From: CAYJLF01 sp964371055
GTDB taxonomy: Bacteria; Eisenbacteria; RBG-16-71-46; CAIMUX01
Length of the DNA: 64,000 nt
Assembly (NCBI GenBank): GCA_964371055.1
Contig: CAYJLF010000013.1
Coordinates: 1 to 64,000, forward strand
Direction of reading: 5' to 3'
Position numbers and translations under genes: made by a program
Shown: positions 7,925 to 16,051 of the stretch, piece after piece
Layout: each line of letters starts with the position of its first letter
How positions within the stretch are numbered: position 1 is the first letter of the stretch
Notes under the pieces: model-generated
What the model was told of the DNA's origin: nothing
Databases searched by the model: none
What the model saw: the letters and a program-made list of their open reading frames with translations, nothing else

Positions 7925-9532
7925 TCAACCGGACGGCCGGGCCGCCAGTTCCGGATACCTCTCCACCAGCATCTGGTGGATCGTGCGCGCGGCGATCTTG
8001 CCGTGTCCCATCGCCGCGATCACGGTGCCGCCGGCGCCGGCCTGGCTGCCGATGATGTCGCCTCCCGCGCAGATGATCGGAATGCGCACCGGACCGGCTT
8101 CACCCGGGGGCGCGGCATCCTCCGCCAGGGCGCCTGCCTCCTCCGCGGGGTGATGCTGTGCTTTGCCGTCCAGCCGGACCGCGAGGCTTTTCGGATCGAT
8201 CACGAGCTGACCCCACTTGTTGGTCACGAGGTAGGGGGTCAGGCTCGCCAATAGCGGGTTCGGGCCCTGCCCGATCGCCATCACCACGACGTCGTACTCT
8301 TTACGGAAGTTCGACTGCGGGATGATGACCGGCCGCCGCCGCCCCGACTCGTCCGGCTCGCCCAGCTCCATCCGCACCATCTCGAGGTCCTTGACCCAGC
8401 CGTCGTCGCCGCCGTGGATCGCCACCGGGTTATGCAGGTAGAGGAAGTTGATTCCTTCCTCTTCGGCGTGGTGGATCTCGTCGGCGCGGGCCGGCATCTC
8501 CGAGCGCGTGCGGCGGTAGACGACATCGACCACCTCGGAGCCGAGCCGCTTCGACACGCGCGCGGCATCCATGGCGACATTGCCCCCGCCGACCACGGCG
8601 ACGCGCCTTCCGATCCGGATCGGCGTCGGCTCCGCGGGGAAGGAGCGCGCGGTCATGAGGTTCGCGCGGGTGAGGTACTCGTTCGCGCTGTAGACACCGG
8701 AGAGCTCCTCGCCCGGGATGTTCATGAAGTAGGGGAGACCCGCGCCGGTGCCGATCATGACGGCGTCGAACTGCTCCTGCAGTTCGTCCATCGTGATCGT
8801 CCGGCCGATCAACGCGTTGCAGACGATCTTGACCCCGAGGTGGCGCAGGTTGTCGATTTCATAGTCGACGATCGCCTTGGGGAGGCGGAACTCGGGGATG
8901 CCGTAGATCAGCACGCCGCCCGGCCGGTGGAGCGCCTCGAAGATGGTGCAGTCGTAGCCGAGACGGACCAGTTCCGCGCCGGCCGCCAGTCCCGCCGGGC
9001 CGGAGCCGACGATCGCGATCCGACGGCCGTTGGGCGGGAGGATGTCCGCCGCCGGCCGGACGTCATTCTGGCGCGCCCAGTCGGCGAGGTACTTCTCGAG
9101 GTAGCCGATCCCGACCGGCTGCCCCTTGATCCCCTTGACGCAGGTCATCTCGCACTGGTTTTCCTGCGGGCAGACCCGCCCGGTGATCGCGGGGAAGAGA
9201 TTGGTGCGGACGATCTCCTGGTAGGCGGCTTCGAGGTCGCCTTTCTTGAGGTGATCGACGAACCCCCGGATATTGATCTCGACCGGGCAGTAGGGAATGC
9301 AGCGAGGATCGCCGCAGGAGATGCAGCGGTTGCTCTCGTTGAAGGCCAGATCGAAGTCGTACCCCAGCTCGACCGCGTCGAAGTTGTGGATGCGGACCTC
9401 GGGGTCCTGCATCGGCATCGGCGTCTTGGTCTGTTGCCGGAGCGCGGCCCGCTTGATCTCGGCCGCGTTGGCCGGAATCTCCTGCCGTTTCGAGGTCCGC
9501 TCGGTCGCGTCTTCGTCCGCGTGGTCGGCCAT
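7925..9532 (-). CDS. NADPH-dependent glutamate synthase small-chain type oxidoreductase (NfnB/SudA-like)
   Basis: FAD-dependent pyridine nucleotide oxidoreductase with an N-terminal ferredoxin-like region carrying two cysteine groups (CISCGDPRCIPYCP and CPQENQCEMTC) for [4Fe-4S] clusters. Two dinucleotide folds follow (GSGPAGLAAG and VVGGGNVAMDAAR). At 535 residues it is longer than GltD (about 470) because of an N-terminal extension. It is the partner of the gene just upstream (4-base gap), as in NfnAB (electron-bifurcating ferredoxin:NADP reductase) and SudAB (sulfide dehydrogenase). No gltB is present here, which favours the Nfn/Sud reading over glutamate synthase. GAGGG lies 8 bases before the ATG. 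Confidence 0.85.
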   Translation of the reverse strand: MADHADEDATERTSKRQEIPANAAEIKRAALRQQTKTPMPMQDPEVRIHNFDAVELGYDFDLAFNESNRCISCGDPRCIPYCPVEINIRGFVDHLKKGDLEAAYQEIVRTNLFPAITGRVCPQENQCEMTCVKGIKGQPVGIGYLEKYLADWARQNDVRPAADILPPNGRRIAIVGSGPAGLAAGAELVRLGYDCTIFEALHRPGGVLIYGIPEFRLPKAIVDYEIDNLRHLGVKIVCNALIGRTITMDELQEQFDAVMIGTGAGLPYFMNIPGEELSGVYSANEYLTRANLMTARSFPAEPTPIRIGRRVAVVGGGNVAMDAARVSKRLGSEVVDVVYRRTRSEMPARADEIHHAEEEGINFLYLHNPVAIHGGDDGWVKDLEMVRMELGEPDESGRRRPVIIPQSNFRKEYDVVVMAIGQGPNPLLASLTPYLVTNKWGQLVIDPKSLAVRLDGKAQHHPAEEAGALAEDAAPPGEAGPVRIPIICAGGDIIGSQAGAGGTVIAAMGHGKIAARTIHQMLVERYPELAARPSG

Positions 9533-9536
9533 GGCG

Positions 9537-10490
9537 TCATCCCTCGTGCTGGTTGCGGTGACCGGGTTCCACCTTCTCGGAGTCGAGGTACTGCCGGTTC
9601 CGCCGCGTCAAAGCGGCGAAATCGACGGCATATCCGTCGAAGGCCGGGCCGTCGACGCACGAGAAGCGCGGCTCGTACGCCCCCTTGCCCGGCTGGTAGA
9701 TCTGGACCCGGCAGCCGCCGCACATCCCGGTGCCGTCGACCATGATCGGGTTCAGGCTGACGATGCAGGGAATCCGGCGCGGATCGTAGTCGACGGACGG
9801 TTCGTAGGTGTCGCGGAAAGACTTGCCGGCCAGCTCCTTCACCACCGCGTCCATCATCGGGATCGGTCCGACGGCGATCACCTCCGCGATCCGCCCCTCC
9901 TCCCGGGCGATGACCTCGTGCAGCGCCTGGGTCACGAACCCCTTCCGCCCGTAGCTGCCGTCGTCGGTGCAGACGATCAACTCGTGCGAGATCGGGCGCA
10001 GCTCCTCCTCCAGGATCAGAAGCCGCTGCGTCCTCGCGCCGATGATGGTGATGACCCGGTTGCCGAGATCGAACAGCTCCTGCACCTTCGGCCAGATCGG
10101 GGCCACGCCGACGCCGCCGCCGACCAGCACGACCGGGTGCTCGTGCTTCTTCACCTCGATCGGAGTTCCCAGCGGGCCGAGCAGGTCGCGGAAGGCGTCG
10201 CCGGGGCCGAGTGCGGCCATCTCGCGGGTCGAACGGCCGACGACCTGGTAGATCAGGGTGATCGTTCCGGCGGCCCGGTCGTACGCAGCGATGGTGAGCG
10301 GAATCCTCTCGGAGTGCTCGTGGGTGCGGACGATCACGAACTGGCCGGCCTGCGCGTGGCGGGCGATGAGGGGCGCCTCGACGATGGCGAGGTGGATACC
10401 GTCGTCCCCCTCGACCAGAATGCGCTTTTCCAGGATGCGGTAGTCGTGACCCTGCATGGTGCAGCCGGAGTCGGAGCTCCGATCTTCCAT
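9537..10490 (-). CDS. Ferredoxin-NADP reductase-like flavoprotein subunit (NfnA/SudB-like)
   Basis: A 317-residue FAD/NAD-binding protein of the dihydroorotate dehydrogenase electron-transfer (PyrK) and sulfide dehydrogenase beta family. Visible are the FAD-binding RIPLTIAAYD segment, the nucleotide-binding VVLVGGGVGVAPIWP motif, and the C-terminal [2Fe-2S] site with cysteines in GMCGGCRV and, further on, FSCVDGP. The start at 10490 has GGGAGG nine bases upstream; an ATG at 10457 is an alternative. It forms a two-gene operon with the larger subunit downstream. Confidence 0.86.
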   Translation of the reverse strand: MEDRSSDSGCTMQGHDYRILEKRILVEGDDGIHLAIVEAPLIARHAQAGQFVIVRTHEHSERIPLTIAAYDRAAGTITLIYQVVGRSTREMAALGPGDAFRDLLGPLGTPIEVKKHEHPVVLVGGGVGVAPIWPKVQELFDLGNRVITIIGARTQRLLILEEELRPISHELIVCTDDGSYGRKGFVTQALHEVIAREEGRIAEVIAVGPIPMMDAVVKELAGKSFRDTYEPSVDYDPRRIPCIVSLNPIMVDGTGMCGGCRVQIYQPGKGAYEPRFSCVDGPAFDGYAVDFAALTRRNRQYLDSEKVEPGHRNQHEG

Positions 10491-10563
10491 CGGTGCATGC
10501 CTCCCAGCGGATCGGGCGCCCGATGTCGATCCGGATCGCGCGATCGATCCGGGTGAACGGCGC

Positions 10564-10593
10564 AATGTAGCATGCGCGAGTCTCAAGGGGCAA
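10564..10593 (-). promoter_or_regulatory. Candidate promoter of the NfnAB/SudAB-like operon
   Basis: On the minus strand TTGCCC (10593-10588) and TACATT (10569-10564) are 18 bases apart, about 75 bases before the start codon. The remainder of the 287-bp divergent gap up to tyrA shows no other clear feature. Confidence 0.4.
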
Positions 10594-10777
10594 GGCGCGG
10601 CGCGCTCCTCCGGCGCGGAATGCACCGGGCTTGATGAGATTCGCTCCGGTGTGACGCCGGCAGAGGTGCGATGATCGCCACGAGGGGCTGGCCGCGGACA
10701 AGCCGGTTGGGGTACGGTGCCGCCGCCGGGGGGTGAGCCCGGCCGCGGTCGGTGCTCGACGAGGAGGGGGACCATCG

Positions 10778-11884
10778 ATGGGGCGCGAACTCGAGGACCT
10801 GCGCCGGGAGATCGGCGAAGTGGACCAGGGGCTGCTCGAGCTCCTGCGACGTCGCCTCGAACTGGCGGCCGCCGTCGGGCGGACCAAGGCGGCCCGCGGC
10901 CTTCCCGTCGTGGTGCGCGATGCCGAGGACCGGGTGTTGGCTCGCGCGCGCCGTCATGCCGAGGCCTGCGGCGTTTCGGAGGAGGCGATGGAGGCGGTCT
11001 TCCGCGCCATCGTGCGCGGATCGGTGGAGCGGCAGTATCGCGTCGGCGCCCAGGAGCGGGCCCGGCACGGTTTGCGCGTCCTCGCGGTCGGGGGCGCCGG
11101 CGGGATGGGAGGCTGGTTTCGCAGCTTCCTGGGACAGATCGGTCACCACGTCGATGCGGTCGATCCGGCCTGGCGGACCCTGCCCGGAGGAGACGGCCGC
11201 TTCGCGTCGCTCGAAGAAGTCCCGGACCTCGACGCGTATGCCCACATCATCGTCAGCGTGCCGCTCGGCCGGATGCCGGAGCTGGTGCGGGATCTCGCCG
11301 ACCGCCGTCCGAAGGGCTGGATCGTGGAGATCGCTTCGATCAAGTCGCACCTCGTGCCGGTCCTCGCGGCGGCGCCCTCGAACGGGGAGGGGGTCGTCTC
11401 CCTGCACCCGATGTTCGGACCGCTCAAGCCGACCTGGGAGCCTCTCACGTTCGTGCTGGCCGCCCGGGGCGACGCCTCCCGGGAGCTGGACGCCGTCGAG
11501 CCGCTCCTCCGCCATCCCTACACGCGCTTCGTCACCCTCCCGTTCGCGCGACATGACCGCTTGATGGGTTGGCTCCTCGGGCTCGCTCACTTCAGCGGCA
11601 TGCTCTTCGGCTCCGCCCTGGCCGCGTCCGGCCTGCCGGCCGCGGAGCTGAAGGCGTGCGCCTCGACCACCTTCCTGCGTCAGGCGGCGACGGCCCGTTC
11701 CATCCTGACGGAGGATCCGGACCTCTACCTCGAGATCCAGCGCCTGAACCCTCACCGGGAGGAGGTCTATGCGGCGGCCCGGGAGGCGCTGGACCGGCTG
11801 GTCGGGTGCGTGGAGGCCGGGGATCGCGTGGCGTTCCGAGAACTGCTCGCGGCGGCGGAGAAGGCGGTGACCGGGACGGGCTGA
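10778..11884 (+). CDS. tyrA: Bifunctional chorismate mutase / prephenate dehydrogenase
   Basis: Makes 4-hydroxyphenylpyruvate for tyrosine synthesis. Residues 1-90 are an AroQ-type chorismate mutase (LEDLRREIGEVDQGLLELLRRRLELA, with the usual Arg and Lys residues). From about residue 100 a Rossmann domain (VLAVGGAGGMGGWF) and the prephenate dehydrogenase core (SVPL, SIKS, HPMFGP) follow. The layout matches the 373-residue E. coli T-protein. The ATG at 10778 has GAGGAGGGGGA upstream. It is interesting that the tyrosine-degrading genes lie about 24 kb further on. Confidence 0.92.
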   Translation: MGRELEDLRREIGEVDQGLLELLRRRLELAAAVGRTKAARGLPVVVRDAEDRVLARARRHAEACGVSEEAMEAVFRAIVRGSVERQYRVGAQERARHGLRVLAVGGAGGMGGWFRSFLGQIGHHVDAVDPAWRTLPGGDGRFASLEEVPDLDAYAHIIVSVPLGRMPELVRDLADRRPKGWIVEIASIKSHLVPVLAAAPSNGEGVVSLHPMFGPLKPTWEPLTFVLAARGDASRELDAVEPLLRHPYTRFVTLPFARHDRLMGWLLGLAHFSGMLFGSALAASGLPAAELKACASTTFLRQAATARSILTEDPDLYLEIQRLNPHREEVYAAAREALDRLVGCVEAGDRVAFRELLAAAEKAVTGTG

Positions 11885-11971
11885 AGCGGAGGCCGGGCGA
11901 CCGGGCCACCGGGTGCCGGCCCCGGTGCATCCAAGCGAGGTCGGATCCGGGAGAGCCGAGGAGGAGCCGCG

Positions 11972-12754
11972 TTGGACACCGCGACTGGACAGGAGGCGCA
12001 TCTCGTCGCCGAGGATCTCGGTTTCGCCTTCTCCGGCGGCGTGCGCGCGCTGGCGCAGGTGGATCTCCGGTTGCACGCGGGGGAGTTCGTGTCGGTCGTC
12101 GGTCCGTCGGGATGCGGCAAGTCGACCCTCCTCCGTCTGGTGGCGGGACTCCTGCCCGGCGCCGAAGGGACGCTACGGGTGCACGGGCGGGACCCCGCCA
12201 CGGCCCGGCGCGAGGGCGGGGAACTCTCCTTCGTCTTTCAGCAGCCGACCCTCCTGCCGTGGCGCACGGTCGAAGGAAACATCCGTCTTCCCCTGGAGTT
12301 GCGAGGCGAGATCGGAGGCGCGGCGCGCGCGCGCGTCGATGAGCTGCTGGCGCTGGTCGGGCTGGCGGAGTTCCGCCGGGCGCATCCCTCGGAACTCTCC
12401 GGCGGGATGCAGATGCGGGTCTCCCTGGCGCGCGCCCTCGTGACCCGTCCGCGGCTCCTGCTCCTCGACGAGCCGTTCGGCGCTCTCGACGACATCACCC
12501 GGCAGAGGCTGAACGAGGAGTTGCTGGCGCTGTGGGAGCGGGATCGCTTCAGCGCCCTCTTCGTGACGCACAACGTGGGGGAGGCGCTGTTCCTCGGCGG
12601 CCGCGTGTTGGTCCTGAGCGCGCGCCCGGGCACGATTCACCATGACATCGAAGTCCCGTTCTCGCGTCCGCGGCGTCTGGAGCTGCGCTCCGAGCCACAG
12701 TTCGCGCGCCTCGCGGGAGAGATCGGCCGCCTGCTGCGGGAGAGCTACCGATGA
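11972..12754 (+). CDS. ABC transporter ATP-binding protein (SsuB/TauB/ThiZ type)
   Basis: Nucleotide-binding subunit of an importer. Walker A GPSGCGKST is at 44-52, the Q-loop is in FVFQQPTLLPWRT, the signature is LSGGMQMRVSLARA, Walker B is LLLLDEPFGALDD and the switch His is in FVTHNVGEA. The TTG start at 11972 follows GAGGAG. The stop overlaps the permease ATG (ATGA). The subfamily imports nitrate, sulfonates or thiamine pyrimidine precursors, with the substrate set by the binding protein two genes on. Confidence 0.9.
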   Translation: MDTATGQEAHLVAEDLGFAFSGGVRALAQVDLRLHAGEFVSVVGPSGCGKSTLLRLVAGLLPGAEGTLRVHGRDPATARREGGELSFVFQQPTLLPWRTVEGNIRLPLELRGEIGGAARARVDELLALVGLAEFRRAHPSELSGGMQMRVSLARALVTRPRLLLLDEPFGALDDITRQRLNEELLALWERDRFSALFVTHNVGEALFLGGRVLVLSARPGTIHHDIEVPFSRPRRLELRSEPQFARLAGEIGRLLRESYR

Positions 12755-13623
12755 AAGCAGAGCGGGCGTCGCGGGCGCGATCGCGCGGGAATCGCGGCTC
12801 GCAGGAGGAGAAGCGCGTGAGACGTGTCGCCCGTGACGCGCTCCGCCTGGTGGGCCCACCGCTTGTGATGTTCGCCCTCTTCGTCGCGGGCTGGCATCTC
12901 TACGCGCGGGGGCTCGCGATCGGGGGCGTTGCCCTCTGGCCGCCACAGCCTCCCTATCTGGTGCCGCCGCCCGGCGCGGTCCTCACGGCGACCGGAGAGA
13001 CGCTCGGCATTCTCCTCCGGGCGTCGTTTCTGACCGGCGCCGGGGCCCTCGCGGGGTTCGTCGCCAGTCTGGTGGCCGGGACCTTGATCGCGTTTCTCTT
13101 CTCGCAATCGGTCCTGTTCCAGCGGGCCGCCTATCCCTACGCGATCTTCCTCCAGACCGTACCGATCGTGGCGATCGCGCCTCTCATCATCCTCTGGTTC
13201 GGGCACGGCTTCGCCGGGATCGCCGTCACCGCTTTCATCGTCAGTCTCTTCCCGATCATCACCAACGGCACGCACGGCCTGACCGCGCTCGATCCGTCGG
13301 CCGTCGAATTGTTCGCGGTGAACAACGCGTCGCGCTGGCAGACGCTCCGGAAGCTGCGACTGCCGAACGCGGTGCCGTATTTCCTGACCGGCGCCCGGAT
13401 CGCCAGCGGTCTGGCGGTCATCGGAGGGATCGTGGGGGAGTTCTTCGCCGGCTTCGGCGCGGGAAAGTTCGGGCTCGGCTACTATATCTTCCAGACGAGC
13501 GCGCAGCTCAAGACGGCCGCGCTCTTCGCCGCCGTCATCGCGTCGACCATGCTGGGGCTCCTGGCGTTCGGAGGCGTGAGCCTCGTCGGCCGGCTGCTGC
13601 TGGCGCGGTGGCGCCCGTACTGA
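12751..13623 (+). CDS. ABC transporter permease (ThiX/SsuC/TauC type)
   Basis: A 290-residue inner-membrane permease with six hydrophobic segments and the BPD_transp_1 EAA-like loop (ELFAVNNASRWQTLRKLRLPNAVPYFLTGAR) that contacts the ATPase. The first about 30 residues are basic and cytoplasmic. It is translationally coupled to the ATPase gene and is followed 25 bases later by the binding-protein gene. Confidence 0.9.
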   Translation: MKAERASRARSRGNRGSQEEKRVRRVARDALRLVGPPLVMFALFVAGWHLYARGLAIGGVALWPPQPPYLVPPPGAVLTATGETLGILLRASFLTGAGALAGFVASLVAGTLIAFLFSQSVLFQRAAYPYAIFLQTVPIVAIAPLIILWFGHGFAGIAVTAFIVSLFPIITNGTHGLTALDPSAVELFAVNNASRWQTLRKLRLPNAVPYFLTGARIASGLAVIGGIVGEFFAGFGAGKFGLGYYIFQTSAQLKTAALFAAVIASTMLGLLAFGGVSLVGRLLLARWRPY

Positions 13624-13648
13624 TCAACCGGGACCGGGAGGGTTTGTC

Positions 13649-14662
13649 ATGGTGACAGGATTCGTGCGTCGTTCGAGGCCGGCGGCGTGGCTCCCCTGGG
13701 CGCTCCTTCTCGCCGGCATCTCATCGGCCCCGCGCGGGTCGCTCGCGCAGACTCCGCCGGAGGCTCCCGAGAGGGTCCGGCTCCTTCTCAATTGGTTCCC
13801 CGAGGCGGAGCACGGCGGCTTCTACGCGGCCCTCGTGCACGGTGCCTATGCCGAGGCGGGGCTCGATGTCGAGATCCAGCCCGGCGGCATCGACGTTCCG
13901 GTCGCGCCGCGGGTCGCCTCGGGCCAGGTCGAGTTCGGCGTGGCCAATGCGGATCAGGTGATCTTCGCGCGGGCGGCCGGGGCCGATATCGTGGCTCTCC
14001 TGGCCCCGCTCCAGGTCAGTCCGCGCTGCATCATGGTGCACGCCTCCGAGAAGATCCGCGACTTCGGCGATCTGAACCACATGACCCTCGCCATCTCCCC
14101 GAAGGATGCCTTCGCCGAGTTTCTGCGGCAGCGCTACCCCCTGACGCAGGTCAAGATCGTGCCGTATCCCGGCAGCGTCGCTCCTTTCCTGAACGACCGG
14201 CGGTTCGGGCAGCAGGCGTACAACATCAGCGAGCCTTTCGTGGCGCGGAAGGCGGGGGCCGATCCCCAGGTGCTGATGCTGGCCGATGCGGGGTACAACC
14301 CGTACACGAGCTGCCTCGTCGCCTCGGATGCTCTGATCGCGCGACGTCCGGACCTGGTGCGCCGTGCGGTCGAGGCCTCGCGTCGCGGCTGGGAAACCTA
14401 CCTGCGTGACCCGGCGCGGGCCAACGAGCGGATCCAGAAGCTCAATCCCGAGATGGGACTCGACATCCTGCAGTTCGGCGTCGACGAGATGCAGGCGATG
14501 GCCTGGCTCGACCCAGAGGCGAAGAGCGGAATCGGGGAGATGACCGCCGCGCGCTGGGATACCCTGCTGCGGACGATGGAAGAGCTGAAGCTGGTCGCGC
14601 GCGGCCGGGTGAAGCCCGAGGCCTGCTACACGACCCGATTCCTGGAGGAAGAGGCGCGCTGA
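13649..14662 (+). CDS. ABC transporter substrate-binding protein (NMT1/THI5-like)
   Basis: A 337-residue secreted binding protein with a signal peptide ending at SLAQ. The first strand, RLLLNWFPEAEHGGFYAALVHGAYAEAGLDVEI, is typical of the NMT1/THI5-like group, whose members bind pyrimidine thiamine precursors, riboflavin, nitrate or sulfonates. A thiamine-precursor role fits the presence of a Thi4-type enzyme 1.4 kb downstream, but no ligand residue proves it and no TPP riboswitch is visible. Its stop lies two bases from the stop of the convergent selenoprotein candidate. Confidence 0.8.
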   Translation: MVTGFVRRSRPAAWLPWALLLAGISSAPRGSLAQTPPEAPERVRLLLNWFPEAEHGGFYAALVHGAYAEAGLDVEIQPGGIDVPVAPRVASGQVEFGVANADQVIFARAAGADIVALLAPLQVSPRCIMVHASEKIRDFGDLNHMTLAISPKDAFAEFLRQRYPLTQVKIVPYPGSVAPFLNDRRFGQQAYNISEPFVARKAGADPQVLMLADAGYNPYTSCLVASDALIARRPDLVRRAVEASRRGWETYLRDPARANERIQKLNPEMGLDILQFGVDEMQAMAWLDPEAKSGIGEMTAARWDTLLRTMEELKLVARGRVKPEACYTTRFLEEEAR

Positions 14663-14664
14663 AC

Positions 14665-15303
14665 TTACCGCGTCGCGTCGAGCAACAGAGCCTTCAGCGA
14701 GTCGTACTTGGCCGGGATGGCGAGGTTGTGTTCGGTCACGTTGAAGGCCGTCATCCGCCGGTTCTCCCGATCGAGGATGACGACATCGCGATAGGTGACG
14801 GCCCACCGCGCCCAGACCTGCGCCTCGGCCGTGTCCTGCAGCCAGGGAAGCGCGCGACCGTCGCACATCGCGGCGTTGCCCGACTCCTCTCCCGCCTCGT
14901 TGACTCCGAGGATCTGGACCGGCGTGGCCGGGCCGGCGGCGTTGATCTCCTGCTGCATCCGGTCCAGGTAGCCGAACTGGCTACGGCAGTAGCTTCAGGT
15001 GGAGTGGCCGAAGTACCAGGCGGAGATCCGCTGCAGGTACTGCCGCGGCGAGACGGCCGCGTCGGTCGTGGCGGAGTTCGGATTGACGTCGGTCAGGGTG
15101 AAATCAGGCATCAGCGTGGCCGGGGGAGGAGTGGGAGGAGGCGAGGAGGGGTCGTCGTCGCCGCATCCGCCCGTGAGGACGAAGACGGCGAGAATGAGAC
15201 CGGCGATGGACGGATGCCTCCGGGTGAAGCGGCGCCGGCCGGAGACCGCGAGACGGCTCCCGGGGCGACGTCCGGAGTCGGGGCAGCTGTTCGGTCCTCT
15301 CAT
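14665..15303 (-). CDS. Probable selenoprotein: thioredoxin-like lipoprotein with UxxC active site
   Basis: Conventional reading stops at a TGA (14997-14995), but the same frame continues without interruption to a TAA at 14665, and both halves read as one protein. The TGA falls exactly at the first active-site position of a thioredoxin-like fold: WYFGHST-U-SYCRSQFGYL, giving U103-S-Y-C106. The N-terminus is a lipoprotein leader with lipobox LTGGC (Cys47) and a Pro/Ser linker, then PDFTLTDVNPNSATT as in redoxins. A 6-bp hairpin with a 5-base loop begins 10 bases after the UGA. The ATG at 15303 has GGAGGT upstream. It is 212 residues with selenocysteine. A nonsense mutation or pseudogene is the alternative, but the intact downstream frame argues against it. 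Confidence 0.8.
14968..14984 (-). promoter_or_regulatory. SECIS-like hairpin immediately after in-frame UGA
   Basis: In the mRNA, ten bases after the UGA, GUAGCC pairs with GGCUAC around the loop AGUUC. The apical loop begins 16 bases past the UGA and has G as its second base. That fits the general bacterial SECIS pattern of a short stem-loop close behind the UGA with a G among the first two loop bases. Two further C-G pairs can form below a 2-base bulge. Confidence 0.65.
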
Positions 15304-15463
15304 GACACCTCCGCGGATGGAGCGACGACAAAGCGAACCGCCGAGTGTAGCACCACGCCCCGCCGATGCGGAGGAACGATCGCAGCGAGCCGCGGGCGGG
15401 CCGCGATCGGGGTCGCGCAGAGGACCGCGATCGGTCTTTGCAGGAAGGTCGGAACGGCCGCGG

Positions 15464-15491
15464 TTGACACTCGCGATGATGAGCATATGCT
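15464..15491 (+). promoter_or_regulatory. Near-consensus sigma-70-type promoter
   Basis: TTGACA at 15464-15469 and TATGCT at 15486-15491 are separated by 16 bases, about 55 bases before the ATG of the CGGC-domain gene. It is among the best promoter matches in the window and drives the CGGC protein and Thi4 pair. Confidence 0.75.
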
Positions 15492-15545
15492 AAGAACCGC
15501 AAGCGGCAGCGGCTTCCCTTCGGACATCGACGACGGAGGTCAGGC

Positions 15546-15992
15546 ATGGGTGGCAGCACGAAGCTCGGCATCATCATCTGCGATCGGTACAACAGCTGCG
15601 CGGGAGGGAAGTGCTTCCGCGCTCTTCGTGATCGGGAGGGAGCATTCGCGGCCTACCGAGGGTCGGAGGTCGAACTCGTCGGCTTCACCACCTGCGGCGG
15701 TTGCCCCGGCGGCAACATCGAGAGCGCGCCCGAGGAGATGATGAAGAATGGAGCCGAGGTCGTCCATCTCGCGACCGGGTTTCTGGTCGGGTATCCCCCT
15801 TGTCCGCATCTCGACCACTTCCAGCGGATGATCCCGGAAAAGTTCGGTCTTCGCGTCGTGGTGGGAACGCATCCCATCCCGCAGAAGTACGTCCGGGTCC
15901 ACGAGAAGCTGGGGACCTGGCAGGATCCCGCGTGGGAGGATCGGCTCCGCCCGACCCTCACCGAGGAGTCTGTCCGGGTCGCGTACGACTAG
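15546..15992 (+). CDS. CGGC-domain protein, predicted metal-binding
   Basis: A 148-residue cytoplasmic protein of the CGGC family. The defining motif FTTCGGCPGGN (Cys50, Cys53) is present, as are an N-terminal Cys pair in DRYNSCAGGKCF (Cys18, Cys23) and a third site in YPPCPHLDHF. The cysteine set suggests binding of iron, zinc or a cluster; the biochemical role is not established. GGAGG precedes the ATG. The Thi4-type gene follows after 59 bases, and both share the promoter upstream, so a role in metal or sulfur supply for thiazole synthesis is a reasonable but untested inference. Confidence 0.82.
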   Translation: MGGSTKLGIIICDRYNSCAGGKCFRALRDREGAFAAYRGSEVELVGFTTCGGCPGGNIESAPEEMMKNGAEVVHLATGFLVGYPPCPHLDHFQRMIPEKFGLRVVVGTHPIPQKYVRVHEKLGTWQDPAWEDRLRPTLTEESVRVAYD

Positions 15993-16051
15993 CAGAGAGC
16001 TCAAGATCCGGGCCCACCGCCGGCCCTGAACGGAAGGAGTCGGTTCGAGCG

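Noticed and set aside
11885..11971. TPP riboswitch before the ABC importer or before Thi4
   Set aside because: The conserved CUGAGA and ACCUGAUC-type segments are absent in both leaders.
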